A stretch of DNA of 64,000 nt from Echinicola pacifica DSM 19836 (lineage in GTDB: Bacteria > Bacteroidota > Bacteroidia > Cytophagales > Cyclobacteriaceae). The notes under the pieces are model-generated. The model saw only the letters and a list, made by a program, of their open reading frames with translations. It searched no databases and was not told the DNA's origin. Positions 27,301-35,697 of this stretch are shown here, piece by piece. A program made the position numbers and the translations under genes. Positions within the stretch are counted from its first letter, which is position 1, and every line of letters starts with the position of its first letter. Location: positions 125,977 through 189,976 of the forward strand of contig NZ_KB890758.1 of NCBI RefSeq assembly GCF_000373245.1, read 5' to 3'.

Positions 27301-27761
27301 ACCAATACCGTCGCACCGGGAATAGGCTCTCCCTGCGGATTTTTCACCTGACCAGTTACCTTCACCTCCTCGCTTACCTGGGCTGGTACCGTCTTTGTCT
27401 TCACTTTCTTGATATCAATATCATGATTGACCTGACGAAAGGAAACCGAAACTTGCCTCGCCGCCTGATTTAGCAGGCCTTCTACTGTATCCGACCTTTT
27501 GGAAAAATGAAGTTTCTGACTGCCGTCAATATCATTGCTGTCATACGCAAACTGAAATGGGCTGTTTTCTTCCACCTGATTCAGAAAATCCTGGAAAGAA
27601 ATGTCACTGCCCGCAAGGGTTATTTTGACTTCATCGATGCGCTTAAACTGGGCGTTTACCTCGGAGGCAATTACCAGATTGATGAGCACCATTTGGATCA
27701 CAAACCCATAAATAAAGTACCTGGACAACATATATATTGTCTTTTGTAGTTTTAATTTCAT
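24393..27761 (-). CDS. SusC/RagA TonB-dependent receptor with STN domain (locus 1)
   Basis: Outer-membrane importer, 1122 residues. After the signal segment (about 1-38) comes an STN secretin/TonB signalling domain (about 45-115, including ISFQDFLNQVEENSPFQFAY), a carboxypeptidase-regulatory-like domain (about 130-210, TGQVKNPQGEPIPGATVLVK), then the plug with DEVVVVGYGTQKKVDLTG and the barrel, ending in a Phe (GLNVQF). The STN domain is the part that contacts a FecR anti-sigma, whose gene lies just upstream. Partner SusD follows directly. Confidence 0.96.
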   Translation of the reverse strand: MKLKLQKTIYMLSRYFIYGFVIQMVLINLVIASEVNAQFKRIDEVKITLAGSDISFQDFLNQVEENSPFQFAYDSNDIDGSQKLHFSKRSDTVEGLLNQAARQVSVSFRQVNHDIDIKKVKTKTVPAQVSEEVKVTGQVKNPQGEPIPGATVLVKGTTVGTAADLDGRFSLDAPEGSTLVISFVGFISQEVLVGNQGVLEIVLEEDEKQLDEVVVVGYGTQKKVDLTGSVGAIDGKDIAARKTVQVSQALQGAVSGVTVTRSNNAPGSTADIKIRGITTIGDNSPLIIVDGVPIDNINDVNPNDIENISVLKDAASASIYGSRAAAGVILITTKRAEQGSFSMSYDFNYGLEKPTALPEYVGVKRYMEMTNELRWNDNGNDNEYSVYPKEVIDNYDQLHRENPNMYPNTNWVGLIMKDNAPRQSHSLTIRGGSKFIQTNASFGYDKIGALYEGREYDRVTARINNNIQISEKLTAKVDLNYKMSNSTQPTVDPMYVMLISAPVYAATWEDGRIASGKSGTNIYGQMKYGGFDDDKFTALGGRMSLDYKPLDGLTLSGVFSPNLRYDKGKFFRKQVPYYSADDPQLFEGYVEGTETTYLQESRNEGERYTSQLIANYNREFEGHAFDFLGGFENYYSTDEYLTASRDQYQLTSFPYLDQGPLEYRNNTGGASESAYRSFFGRVMYNYRRKYFFQANLRRDGSSRFYSDYRWGSFPSISTGWVISNEPFLQNNSTLSLLKLRASYGKLGNERIGNYPYQASIGFGNALFLRGNDVVSETTAAQSAYAIRDITWETTESYDLGVDINFLEDKLQITADYFYKKTKDMLLALEIPDYLGYENPDQNAGSMNSKGWEFQAAWRDQVGEFQYGLSFNVSDVKSTMGDLKGTQFLGSQITKEGSEFNEWYGYVSDGLFQTQEEVDNSATINSNVKPGDIKYVDISGPNGVPDGLISPEYDRQLLGGSLPRFTYGGTLSASYKQFSLNMAFQGVGKQNSLIDPIMVRSLTNNWGNIPAILDGNYWSQYNSAEQNEAVDYPRLTRVNENANLSMSDYWLFDGAYFRIKNITLRYALPDPLVTKIGLAGLSTYVSASDFWTVSKYPSGWDPEVAATGYPITTQLLFGLNVQF

Positions 27762-27857
27762 AATTTTATGGTGTTAGATTTTAGTAATTTAATGAGGGTG
27801 ATCTTTACCAAGTGCTTCCCATTCCCCAATGCGGCACTTTGATAAAAATCACTTTGT

Positions 27858-27889
27858 GACCTGCCAAATTTATTTGGTAGGTCTTTTTT
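27858..27889 (+). terminator. Hairpin with U-tract between FecR and SusC genes
   Basis: GACCTGCCAAAT (27858-27869) and ATTTGGTAGGTC (27872-27883) form a 12-pair stem with one wobble, followed on the plus strand by TTTTTT. Both flanking genes read on the minus strand, so the U-tract points the other way. It may end a plus-strand transcript antisense to the SusC leader, or act as a structured barrier in the minus-strand transcript. Confidence 0.55.
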
Positions 27890-27923
27890 CTAGGAAGTAT
27901 TATGGTTATTCATTTTCATGGGT

Positions 27924-28958
27924 TTAGAATTTTAGTATTACTTTTTTTCCTTTGGTTTCAAACTCAAATTTTTCAATATATGCTATGCGATCCAGCACCC
28001 TTTCGAGACTGGCATTCTCAAAGGATATCGTGATATTCCAATCCCGATTCGGTCTTCCGACCACCTCTATCTCCACTCCATACCATTGCTCTATTTTCTC
28101 CAGCACCTGACCAAAGTCCTCATTCACAAATATCAACTGCCCTTCTTTCCAGCCATAGGTATTCTTAGCGTCAAATTCGCTGATCAGACTGCTTTGATCC
28201 TCTGCCGTAAATGCCAATTGCTCCCCGGGAATTAATTTATCCCTGGACTTGGTCTGTAGGTTTTCGACCTCCACTTTGCCAGTCACCAAAGCCACGCTGA
28301 CGGGCTCTTGCTCATAATTCCGGATATTGAAGGAGGTGCCCAAGGCTGTGGTCACCAGCGATGAAGAGACCACTCGAAAAGGCTTCCGGGCATCATGAGC
28401 CACTTCAAAAAACCCTTCACCCTTCAGCTCTACCCTACGCTCTTCACCATGAAACTGCTCAGGAAAGTATAATTCGCTTGCTCCATTCAGCCATACCATC
28501 GTCCCGTCCGGCAATCGGAAATTCAGACGCTCACCGGGATGGGTGCTCTTGCTTAAAGAAGCATAATAGATCTCCTCCGAAGGGCCCTTCTCAAAGGAAA
28601 CCAACGCGTATAATAATGCAATAAATAAGGTAAGCACGATAATCGCTGCCACTCTGTAAATCTGGGAAAACCATGCTCCTGCCATCTCAGAACCCTTATT
28701 TTTGTCCGGATTAGTATTGGGTTTGCCCTGATGATCCTCCTTAAGAATAGTGCTCAGCACCTCTTCCATCATTTCTGGCCGGGGGGACTTTTTCGCCACT
28801 TTTATGCCCAAAACTATTTCCCGCGCCAGTTTAAGGTCCTCTAATTTGGACGGGTTGGCTTTCAACCAGCTGCTCCAGTAAACCTCCAGATCCTGATCTG
28901 GATTCTTTACCCACCTTACAAACTCCGGGTTAGTTAAAAATTCTGATATTCGATTCAT
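27924..28958 (-). CDS. FecR-type anti-sigma factor (locus 1)
   Basis: 344 residues. Cytoplasmic N-terminal domain (about 1-95), one transmembrane helix YRVAAIIVLTLFIALLYALV (about 100-119), then the periplasmic FecR domain with the conserved LPDGTMVWLNGASELYFPE and GEGFFEVAHDARKPFRV. The C-terminal DUF4974 region has GQVLEKIEQWYGVEI. It should hold the ECF sigma encoded upstream and release it when the STN domain of the SusC receptor signals substrate. It lies 160 bases before the SusC start. Confidence 0.94.
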   Translation of the reverse strand: MNRISEFLTNPEFVRWVKNPDQDLEVYWSSWLKANPSKLEDLKLAREIVLGIKVAKKSPRPEMMEEVLSTILKEDHQGKPNTNPDKNKGSEMAGAWFSQIYRVAAIIVLTLFIALLYALVSFEKGPSEEIYYASLSKSTHPGERLNFRLPDGTMVWLNGASELYFPEQFHGEERRVELKGEGFFEVAHDARKPFRVVSSSLVTTALGTSFNIRNYEQEPVSVALVTGKVEVENLQTKSRDKLIPGEQLAFTAEDQSSLISEFDAKNTYGWKEGQLIFVNEDFGQVLEKIEQWYGVEIEVVGRPNRDWNITISFENASLERVLDRIAYIEKFEFETKGKKVILKF

Positions 28959-29403
28959 TTATTTACTATTCGCTCTTCTATAGGACTAAGACCAAAATCT
29001 TTTAAATGACACCTATATTTTTTAAGAATTTTCATATTTTTTCCCCTTCCCCAATCCCCCCTTCCCCTGCTCAAAAATGGAAAAGGCAAAATATAGAAAG
29101 AGCACCGGTGTACATTTGAGATTATAAAGGCCCTGATGCTGATATAGGGCTTTAAACTGGTAAAGATTTCGAAGTCTATTTTCAGCAAATCAGCATCTAT
29201 GCATCTGGCCTCTTCATCTTCGCAGATAGGGAGGCTTTATGTTTATTTTTAGTGGGGCCGCTGAGCTAGGGCTCAAAAAAAACTCGGCATACCAAGCAGT
29301 ATATACGATACGAAAAGTACTTATAAGGAAGACCCACCAGTTCCTAGTAATAGCAATAACAGGGAAATTGGGGAGGACGATTTGTAGATTATAGAGAGCA
29401 AGC
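28959..29403. other. Spacer between sigma and FecR genes, 445 bp
   Basis: Unusually long for a sigma/anti-sigma pair, which often lie within 100 bases. A 77-codon minus-strand frame overlapping the FecR start by four bases contains a Pro/Gly/Arg-rich segment and looks non-coding. I saw no strong hairpin. Confidence 0.5.
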
Positions 29404-30015
29404 TTATTGGATCACTTCTTTGAGGAAAGCCAAGGCTTTATAAAGTAAGTTTCGTGCAGATTTAATATTGGAAAGCCCCATGATCTGCTTGATTTCTTCA
29501 TAGGATAATTCCTCATAATAAAAATAATAGATTACCTCACGCTTGCGGGCGCTCAGCTGACTGATAGCCTTATTTAGCTTTTCCACCTGCTCGGTGTTCA
29601 GCTGACGGTCTATCATTAGCTGCTCATGAGAGTAAGAGACGGTAAAGGAATAATCATCCTTTAGTTCTACCAACTTGGAATACCAGGCTTTATTCTCCTT
29701 GATAATCCTTCGCTTTAGGGATTTGAATAAATAAAATTTGATATTATTGGTATCACTTAACCTTGCTCGGGATTTCCTCAAATCGATAAACAGCTCCTGA
29801 ACAGCATCTTTAACCAGGTTTTCGTTTGGGCTAAACATAGAGCCAAACTGAAATAAAACCTCGAAGTACTGCTTATAGATATATATAAATGCAGATTCAT
29901 TGCCTTCCTTAAATGACCTCCACAGGCTCAAGTCTTCCACCTTCCCAAGGTCGGTGCTTGGCTCGGGACACCAGTCTTTTTCTAACTGATTCTTATGCTT
30001 GTTCATTATGCCCAT
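29404..30015 (-). CDS. ECF sigma-70 factor (locus 1)
   Basis: 203 residues. Region 2 includes ESAFIYIYKQYFEVLFQFG and AVQELFIDLRKSR. Region 4 includes AISQLSARKREVIYYFYYEE followed by the helix-turn-helix EIKQIMGLSNIKSARNLLYKAL. It heads the operon or regulon for the following FecR, SusC, SusD and flavoproteins. A second in-frame ATG lies three codons in. Expected to drive transcription of susC when released by FecR. Confidence 0.93.
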   Translation of the reverse strand: MGIMNKHKNQLEKDWCPEPSTDLGKVEDLSLWRSFKEGNESAFIYIYKQYFEVLFQFGSMFSPNENLVKDAVQELFIDLRKSRARLSDTNNIKFYLFKSLKRRIIKENKAWYSKLVELKDDYSFTVSYSHEQLMIDRQLNTEQVEKLNKAISQLSARKREVIYYFYYEELSYEEIKQIMGLSNIKSARNLLYKALAFLKEVIQ

Positions 30016-30586
30016 GGTCAGACTTTGTTTTTCATTAGGATTCAGGAGCGAGCTCTATTCAAATTGCCTCCTATGCCCTGAGAGATTTCCTGAATCTTTA
30101 GGGCCAATTCTTTAGTGATTGGTCTAAAGGTTACTTTGGCCGGCGAGGTGGAAGTTATAACAGCAAACCAGAACTTCCTCAGCCAGGAATACCTACAACC
30201 GAGATCACAATTAAACAATTATTTAATAATAATTCAAAACTATACGAAACTTTTTATCTACAAATTATGAGTTTATCAGTCATTAATAGTTATAAAACCT
30301 TTCTTTTAACAAATAATAATAACTTAAAAAACCCATTATTCTTTTCTTATCTTCCCTATTACCCTCTCATTTGTTTGATTTGCCGAGAAAGGATGGGCTC
30401 AGTTAGGGAAATTCTCATGCTGAAAAAATAAGCAACATTTTCAATAACGGAAAACCGACATTTACTCAGGAATCAATCATAAAAATGAAAATGGGTAATA
30501 AAAAGAACTCAAATTCCGCTGATTAATATTAAAATTGTTTTTTTGAAGGTAAATTCAGGCTCCCAAACAGTAAAACTTTAGATCCG
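30016..30586. other. Divergent intergenic region, 571 bp
   Basis: AT-rich promoter region between the ECF sigma gene (minus) and the tricorn-like protease gene (plus). No open frame of note and no complete promoter consensus located. Confidence 0.5.
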
Positions 30587-33500
30587 ATGAAAAAACACTT
30601 TTCTGTACTAGTACTTTTCTTACTTTCGCTCTCTTCCATTGCTCAGGAGTCTGCCAAATGGATTCGCTATCCGGCCGTTTCTCCTGATGGCAGCACCATC
30701 ATCTTTGGATATATGGGCAATCTCTATCGCGTGGCATCTGAGGGAGGCGCAGCCATCCCGATCACCACGGGTGACCACTATGATATGCGTCCGGTATGGA
30801 GCCATGATGGCCAGACCATCGCATTTGCGAGTGACCGATACGGCAATTTTGATGTATATACCATGCCCGCGCAGGGCGGCATGCCCAGCAGGCTTAGCTT
30901 CCATTCAGCGGATGATTTCCCTTATGACTTCAGTCAGGACGATGCTGAGGTATTATTTGGTAGCGGCAGAGAGGCTCCAGCCGAAAGTGTCCGTTTTCCA
31001 GGCAAAGGCTATTGGCAGATATTATACACCGTCCCTGTTGGCGGTGGTCGCCCCATTCTGCTGACCGCCGCTGGAGCGGAAGAGGCACATTATAATTCCA
31101 CGGGAACCCAAGTGGTATTTCAAGATCGAAAAGGCTATGAGGACCCATGGAGGAAACACCATACCTCCTCGGTCACCCGTGATATCTGGATATACACGAT
31201 AGAAAATGAAGAGTATAAGCAGCTTTCCACCTTCAAGGGTGAGAACCGTGAGCCTGTATTTGCAGCCGATGATAAGGAGGTCTATTATCTAAACGAAAAA
31301 GATGGCACCCAAAACCTCTATAAAGCTTCATTGGAAGGCAATACAGAGGTCCAGCTCACCAGCTTCACCGATTTCCCGGTGCGCCACCTCAGCCTAGCTG
31401 ATGACAATACCGCGGTTTTTACCTGGAAAGGCGAAGTATATAAATTAGGGAAAGATGGCCAGGCCAGGAAGGTATCCATCCAAGTCATGGATGACGCCGC
31501 TTTCCAGGCTATCAAGCATCTGGACATCAGCAACCTAAGTGAATTTGCAGTGAGTCCTAATGGGAAAGAAATCGCCTTTGTAAATCGTGGTGAGGTCTTC
31601 GTCACCGGAATGGAAGACTCCCGCACCAAGAATATCACCAATAGTCCTGAACAAGAGCGAATGATAGAATGGTCCCCGGAGGGAGATGCCCTGATCTATT
31701 CAGGCGAGCGAGATGGCAGCTGGAATATCTATAAAGCGAGCATCCAGCGTAAGGAGGAAAAATACTTTTATACCTCCACCATCATCAATACCGAAGAACT
31801 GGTGGCCAGCCCTGCGGAGGAATTTCAAGCGCTATACTCTCCTGACGGCAAAAAAATCGCCTATGTAGAGGAAAGGAATACCCTCAAAGTCCTAACCTTA
31901 GACAGCAAAAAGACGGTAACCATATTGCCCAAAGGGCATAATCACAGCTATAGTGATGGGGACTGGGGATTCCGCTGGAGTCCCGACAGCAATTGGCTGC
32001 TGGTGGATGATGAAAAGGGCTATATGTTCTCCCAAAATGTAGCCTTGATCAAGGCCGATGGATCAGGAGAAATCAATTACCCCATCAATAGTGGCTTTGG
32101 TGAAAACGGTGCTAAATGGGCACTAGAAGGCAAAATGATGACCTACCTCAGTAGTCGGGATGGGAGAAAATCCCTAGCCAATCAAGGTAGCCGGGAATAT
32201 GATATTTTCGCAGTGTTCTTTGATCAGGAGGCATATGACCGCTATCAGATGAGCGAGGAGGATTTCAAATTGCTGGAAGACCTGGAAAAACAAGAGAAAG
32301 AAAAGGAGGAGAAAGAAGAGGAAGACAGTAAGAAGAAGGACAAGAAAAAAGAGGATGAAAAAGAGGAAAAGGCTCCTCTGGATCTGAATCTAAAACACCT
32401 CGATAATCGCAAGGTTAAACTTACTATCAATAGCTCCAGCATCAGTGACTATGTCCTCACCAAAGACGCCAGCAAGGTGTATTATCTTGCGGCATTCGAG
32501 AAAGGCTATGACCTCTGGGAAACCGAGCCGCGCACGCGATCCACGAAGATTCTCGCCAAACTCGGAGGCTCCCCAAGCGGCATAGCCATCAGTGATGATG
32601 ATAAAACCTTATACCTGAGCAACCACGGCAAACTCGTCAAGGTAAATACCAGCGATGGCAAGGTAAGTTCCATTGGGATGGATGGAGAGATGGCGCTAGA
32701 TGGCCCCGCCGAGCGTGACTATATCTTCCACCATATTTGGCGCCAGGTGCAGAAAAAATTCTATGACCCCACCCTTCATGGCATTGATTGGGAGATGTAC
32801 CGCGATGAATATGCTGCATTCCTTCCCCATATCAATAATAACTACGATTTCAGGGAGCTACTCAGCGAGATACTAGGTGAGCTGAATGCCTCACATACAG
32901 GTGGACGCTACTATCATAGCTCTCCAAATAGTGATCAAACGGCCTCTCTGGGGCTGCTATATGATGAAACCTATAAGGGCGATGGCATCAGAATCAGTGA
33001 GGTCATCCCTGCGGGACCACTGGACAATGCCGACAAAAAAATTAAGAAAGGGGATATCATTACCGCTATCAATGGGGTGGAGATTCCTGCTGAGGACAAT
33101 TGGAATAAGTACCTCAATAATATCGCTGGAAAAAATATCGTCTTGAGCATGCGCTCTGGAAGCCGAGATTTTGAGCAGACGCTAAAACCTGTAAGCCTGG
33201 GTGCCCAAAACCAATGGATGTACCAGCGCTGGGTCAATACGATGGACCATATGGTGGACTCCCTCAGTAATGGCAAACTGGGCTATGTCCATGTGAAAGG
33301 CATGAATGATGGCAGCTTCCGGGATGTCTATGAGACCGTATTAGGCAAGAATATGAATAAAGAAGCCCTCGTGGTGGATACCCGATTCAATGGGGGCGGC
33401 TGGCTGCATGATGATCTAAACACCTTCTTAAGTGGAAAAACCTATATGGAATTTTCGCCCCAGGGAGAGAAAGTCAAAGGCGGAGAGCCCATGTCCAGAT

Positions 33501-33829
33501 GGACTAAGCCCAGCATCGTGCTGATGAGTGAAGGCAATTATAGTGATGCATTTATCTTCCCCTTCATCTACCAGCAAAATGGGATCGGCAAACTCGTCGG
33601 TATGCCCGTGGCCGGCACCGGCACCGCAGTATGGTGGGAAAGACAAATCGACCCTTCTATCATCTTTGGTATCCCTATGATCGGCACCATGGGAACAGAT
33701 GGGGTCGTTACAGAAAATGTGGAGCTGGAACCCGACATCATTGCCCCACTGCCATATGAGGACTTCCTCAAGGGGACAGACTCCCAGCTGGAGACCGCCA
33801 TCCGTGAAATGCTAAAGGAAGTAAACTAA
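30587..33829 (+). CDS. Tricorn-like S41 protease, exported
   Basis: 1080 residues with a signal peptide (about 1-19, ending SIAQ). The first half is a WD40/TolB-like beta-propeller with repeats such as RPVWSHDGQTIAFASDRYGN and LYSPDGKKIAYVEER. Then come a very acidic and Lys-rich low-complexity stretch (about 565-597), a tricorn C1-type helical region, a PDZ domain (RISEVIPAGPLDNADKKIKKGDII) and the S41 peptidase core with SEGNYSDAFIFPF, where Ser986 is the likely nucleophile. It probably trims peptides in the periplasm. It stands alone, with its own terminator, and is not obviously tied to either glycan locus. Confidence 0.92.
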   Translation: MKKHFSVLVLFLLSLSSIAQESAKWIRYPAVSPDGSTIIFGYMGNLYRVASEGGAAIPITTGDHYDMRPVWSHDGQTIAFASDRYGNFDVYTMPAQGGMPSRLSFHSADDFPYDFSQDDAEVLFGSGREAPAESVRFPGKGYWQILYTVPVGGGRPILLTAAGAEEAHYNSTGTQVVFQDRKGYEDPWRKHHTSSVTRDIWIYTIENEEYKQLSTFKGENREPVFAADDKEVYYLNEKDGTQNLYKASLEGNTEVQLTSFTDFPVRHLSLADDNTAVFTWKGEVYKLGKDGQARKVSIQVMDDAAFQAIKHLDISNLSEFAVSPNGKEIAFVNRGEVFVTGMEDSRTKNITNSPEQERMIEWSPEGDALIYSGERDGSWNIYKASIQRKEEKYFYTSTIINTEELVASPAEEFQALYSPDGKKIAYVEERNTLKVLTLDSKKTVTILPKGHNHSYSDGDWGFRWSPDSNWLLVDDEKGYMFSQNVALIKADGSGEINYPINSGFGENGAKWALEGKMMTYLSSRDGRKSLANQGSREYDIFAVFFDQEAYDRYQMSEEDFKLLEDLEKQEKEKEEKEEEDSKKKDKKKEDEKEEKAPLDLNLKHLDNRKVKLTINSSSISDYVLTKDASKVYYLAAFEKGYDLWETEPRTRSTKILAKLGGSPSGIAISDDDKTLYLSNHGKLVKVNTSDGKVSSIGMDGEMALDGPAERDYIFHHIWRQVQKKFYDPTLHGIDWEMYRDEYAAFLPHINNNYDFRELLSEILGELNASHTGGRYYHSSPNSDQTASLGLLYDETYKGDGIRISEVIPAGPLDNADKKIKKGDIITAINGVEIPAEDNWNKYLNNIAGKNIVLSMRSGSRDFEQTLKPVSLGAQNQWMYQRWVNTMDHMVDSLSNGKLGYVHVKGMNDGSFRDVYETVLGKNMNKEALVVDTRFNGGGWLHDDLNTFLSGKTYMEFSPQGEKVKGGEPMSRWTKPSIVLMSEGNYSDAFIFPFIYQQNGIGKLVGMPVAGTGTAVWWERQIDPSIIFGIPMIGTMGTDGVVTENVELEPDIIAPLPYEDFLKGTDSQLETAIREMLKEVN

Positions 33830-33894
33830 AGATCCAGAGACCTATTCAAGGTGCATTTGCATCTCCAAAAGGCAGCATAATAACCAAAACAGCC

Positions 33895-33930
33895 ACCGCC
33901 CGCCAGATAATTTGGCGGGCGGTTTATTTT
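33895..33930 (+). terminator. Terminator of the tricorn-like gene
   Basis: Perfect 11-base stem ACCGCCCGCCA/TGGCGGGCGGT with loop GATAATT, followed by TTATTTTAT. It lies 66 bases after the stop codon. Confidence 0.9.
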
Positions 33931-34195
33931 ATCCACTTTCAGTAACACCCGCATGCGATCTCCGCATTCCACGGGCTATCCCTTCGGTAATATGGTTTCT
34001 AGGATCCTAGGCATTCTTAAGGAAGTAATTGGAAGTAGAGAGGCCAAAATGGCCTCCTATAGCTAAAGAGCCTTTTTATTCGCATTACTTTTCCTCTCGC
34101 TAGCCTGCTCAAACTGACTATTACCATTAGGATACATCAGTTGCTAGATTTTCCTGTTTTAGTTTTTTTAAGATTGCAGCTCGCTGCAAAGGTAT
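33931..34195. other. Spacer between terminator and Sde182-like gene
   Basis: Together with the terminator this makes a 366-base gap between convergent genes. No frame or strong structure stands out; a short GCAGC/GCTGC repeat lies near 34172-34183 without a U-tract. Confidence 0.45.
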
Positions 34196-35602
34196 TTATT
34201 CTGATGAGATGATCAGCCTTCTATAGCTGCTGAGACTAGGGCTGCCAGCGTCGCTGATCTCACATATGATATGAATGGACTTTCCCTGAGATGCTTTGGG
34301 CAGGTGGATATTGGCTTTTGGAGAAGTGGAGTTTTCTATCTCTACCTGCCCCGCATAAGTACCGGCTTCTGGAAGCTGCCACCATTTATAGTGCAGCTGA
34401 TCCCCATCAGGATCCGAGGAAGCGGAGCCATCCAAAATCAGACTTTCACCGCTTTTTGCAGATTCCTCAATGAGATCTATGCCCTTATGTCCATTTACGA
34501 TGGCGATTGGATTCCTATTTCCAGTTCCATTTGCAGCCCAATCCATACGCGCCACAAAATTATTGAAGGTAGCTTCATAAAAATACGCTTCGTACTTATT
34601 GCAGATTTCGTGTGGCCTTCCACTGGCATTGGTATAGGCTTCGCTTACCCTATCAGGGCCAGTTCCAAATTCAAAATACCCACCCCAGCTTACCTGACCG
34701 GGGATCATCGGGTCATTGAGGCCATTGGGCATGAGGTACAGGAAAGCAGGAGTATCTCCTTCCACCCCATATTTATACTTAGGATACACCTTTCCCAGAT
34801 GTCCCTTAGGCTGAATATGTTTTTCGTATTCCTCCCAATATTTTTTACCGGTGCCATTTTGATATTTCCAGGCACATTCATCCCATAAGTACATAAGGTC
34901 CTCCGAAAACTCCTTCCGCAACCACTGCTGGGCGCTGGTTTCAAAGGGTGTTCCCTCCTTATAATCTCTGTCCTGATCCGTAATCGCATAGGTGGGAATC
35001 TTATGCAGAAAGTCCCTTAGCTCAGCATCACTACGCTCCTGCCGGACTTCCCAGATGGCCTGGGCCAAGGTATTGCCGCCTCCCCACACGGTAATCCATA
35101 AGGGGCGTGGATCTTCCTCATCTGCCTGAGCGATGATCAGGTCACTCCCAGGACTGCTATTTCCCTCCCCGACAAATTTCATTCCTCGGGTTTTGCTACC
35201 AAACATGGTCCGTGACCTCAGATAAGCCGGGCTCGGCCAATACCCAATAGGTTGTACCGTTTCATCCTCCAGGAAGCCCGATTGACCGGAGCGTTTTAGC
35301 AAGTTCGGAAGATCCTTTTCATAGGCATCGATCGCATCATGGATCAGGTCGAAGAAATCCTCTCGTGTCTCCTCCAGGCTCCAGCCTGTGGTATAGACCA
35401 GCCCCTCTATCTCATATAAGTCGGCATGCACCATAAGCCGTACCAGGGATTCGCTATCGTCAGTTTCCCAGGTGGAGACATCTGTCAATATCACCAGTCG
35501 GGGCTTAAGGGTGGCCGTATCCTGATGGCTGCCAGGCTGGGCAATGGCAAATACATTGAGTCCTGCAATGAGGACTAAGGTTAAGATCAACTTGAATTTC
35601 AT
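34196..35602 (-). CDS. Sde182-like exported protein (DUF1593, nucleoside-hydrolase-like fold)
   Basis: 468 residues with a signal peptide (about 1-21, ending AIAQ). The N-terminal domain has the hydrolase-like opening PRLVILTDVSTWETDDSESL and ITVWGGGNTLAQAIWEV, matching the family once called DUF1593 and now named after the cellulose-binding protein Sde182. The C-terminal 110 residues form a beta-sandwich with DGSASSDPDGDQLHYKWWQL, a PKD-like signature. Such proteins are frequent in plant-polysaccharide loci. Whether it hydrolyses a glycoside or only binds is not settled. It is the last gene in the second xylan cluster. Confidence 0.82.
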   Translation of the reverse strand: MKFKLILTLVLIAGLNVFAIAQPGSHQDTATLKPRLVILTDVSTWETDDSESLVRLMVHADLYEIEGLVYTTGWSLEETREDFFDLIHDAIDAYEKDLPNLLKRSGQSGFLEDETVQPIGYWPSPAYLRSRTMFGSKTRGMKFVGEGNSSPGSDLIIAQADEEDPRPLWITVWGGGNTLAQAIWEVRQERSDAELRDFLHKIPTYAITDQDRDYKEGTPFETSAQQWLRKEFSEDLMYLWDECAWKYQNGTGKKYWEEYEKHIQPKGHLGKVYPKYKYGVEGDTPAFLYLMPNGLNDPMIPGQVSWGGYFEFGTGPDRVSEAYTNASGRPHEICNKYEAYFYEATFNNFVARMDWAANGTGNRNPIAIVNGHKGIDLIEESAKSGESLILDGSASSDPDGDQLHYKWWQLPEAGTYAGQVEIENSTSPKANIHLPKASQGKSIHIICEISDAGSPSLSSYRRLIISSE

Positions 35603-35697
35603 CGATGTGGGTTATTATGGATAAATGGATATTAGTTTTACTATTATTATTTATCTGATAGAAATAAATATACACAATAGATTGATTTTCAGCTAGG

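Noticed and set aside
28955-29188. 77-codon frame overlapping the FecR start
   Set aside because: Contains a Pro/Gly/Arg-rich low-complexity stretch and does not resemble any sigma/anti-sigma component.
34172-34183. Short GCAGC/GCTGC hairpin downstream of the Sde182-like gene as a terminator
   Set aside because: Six-pair stem at best and followed by an A-tract, not a U-tract, on the relevant strand.
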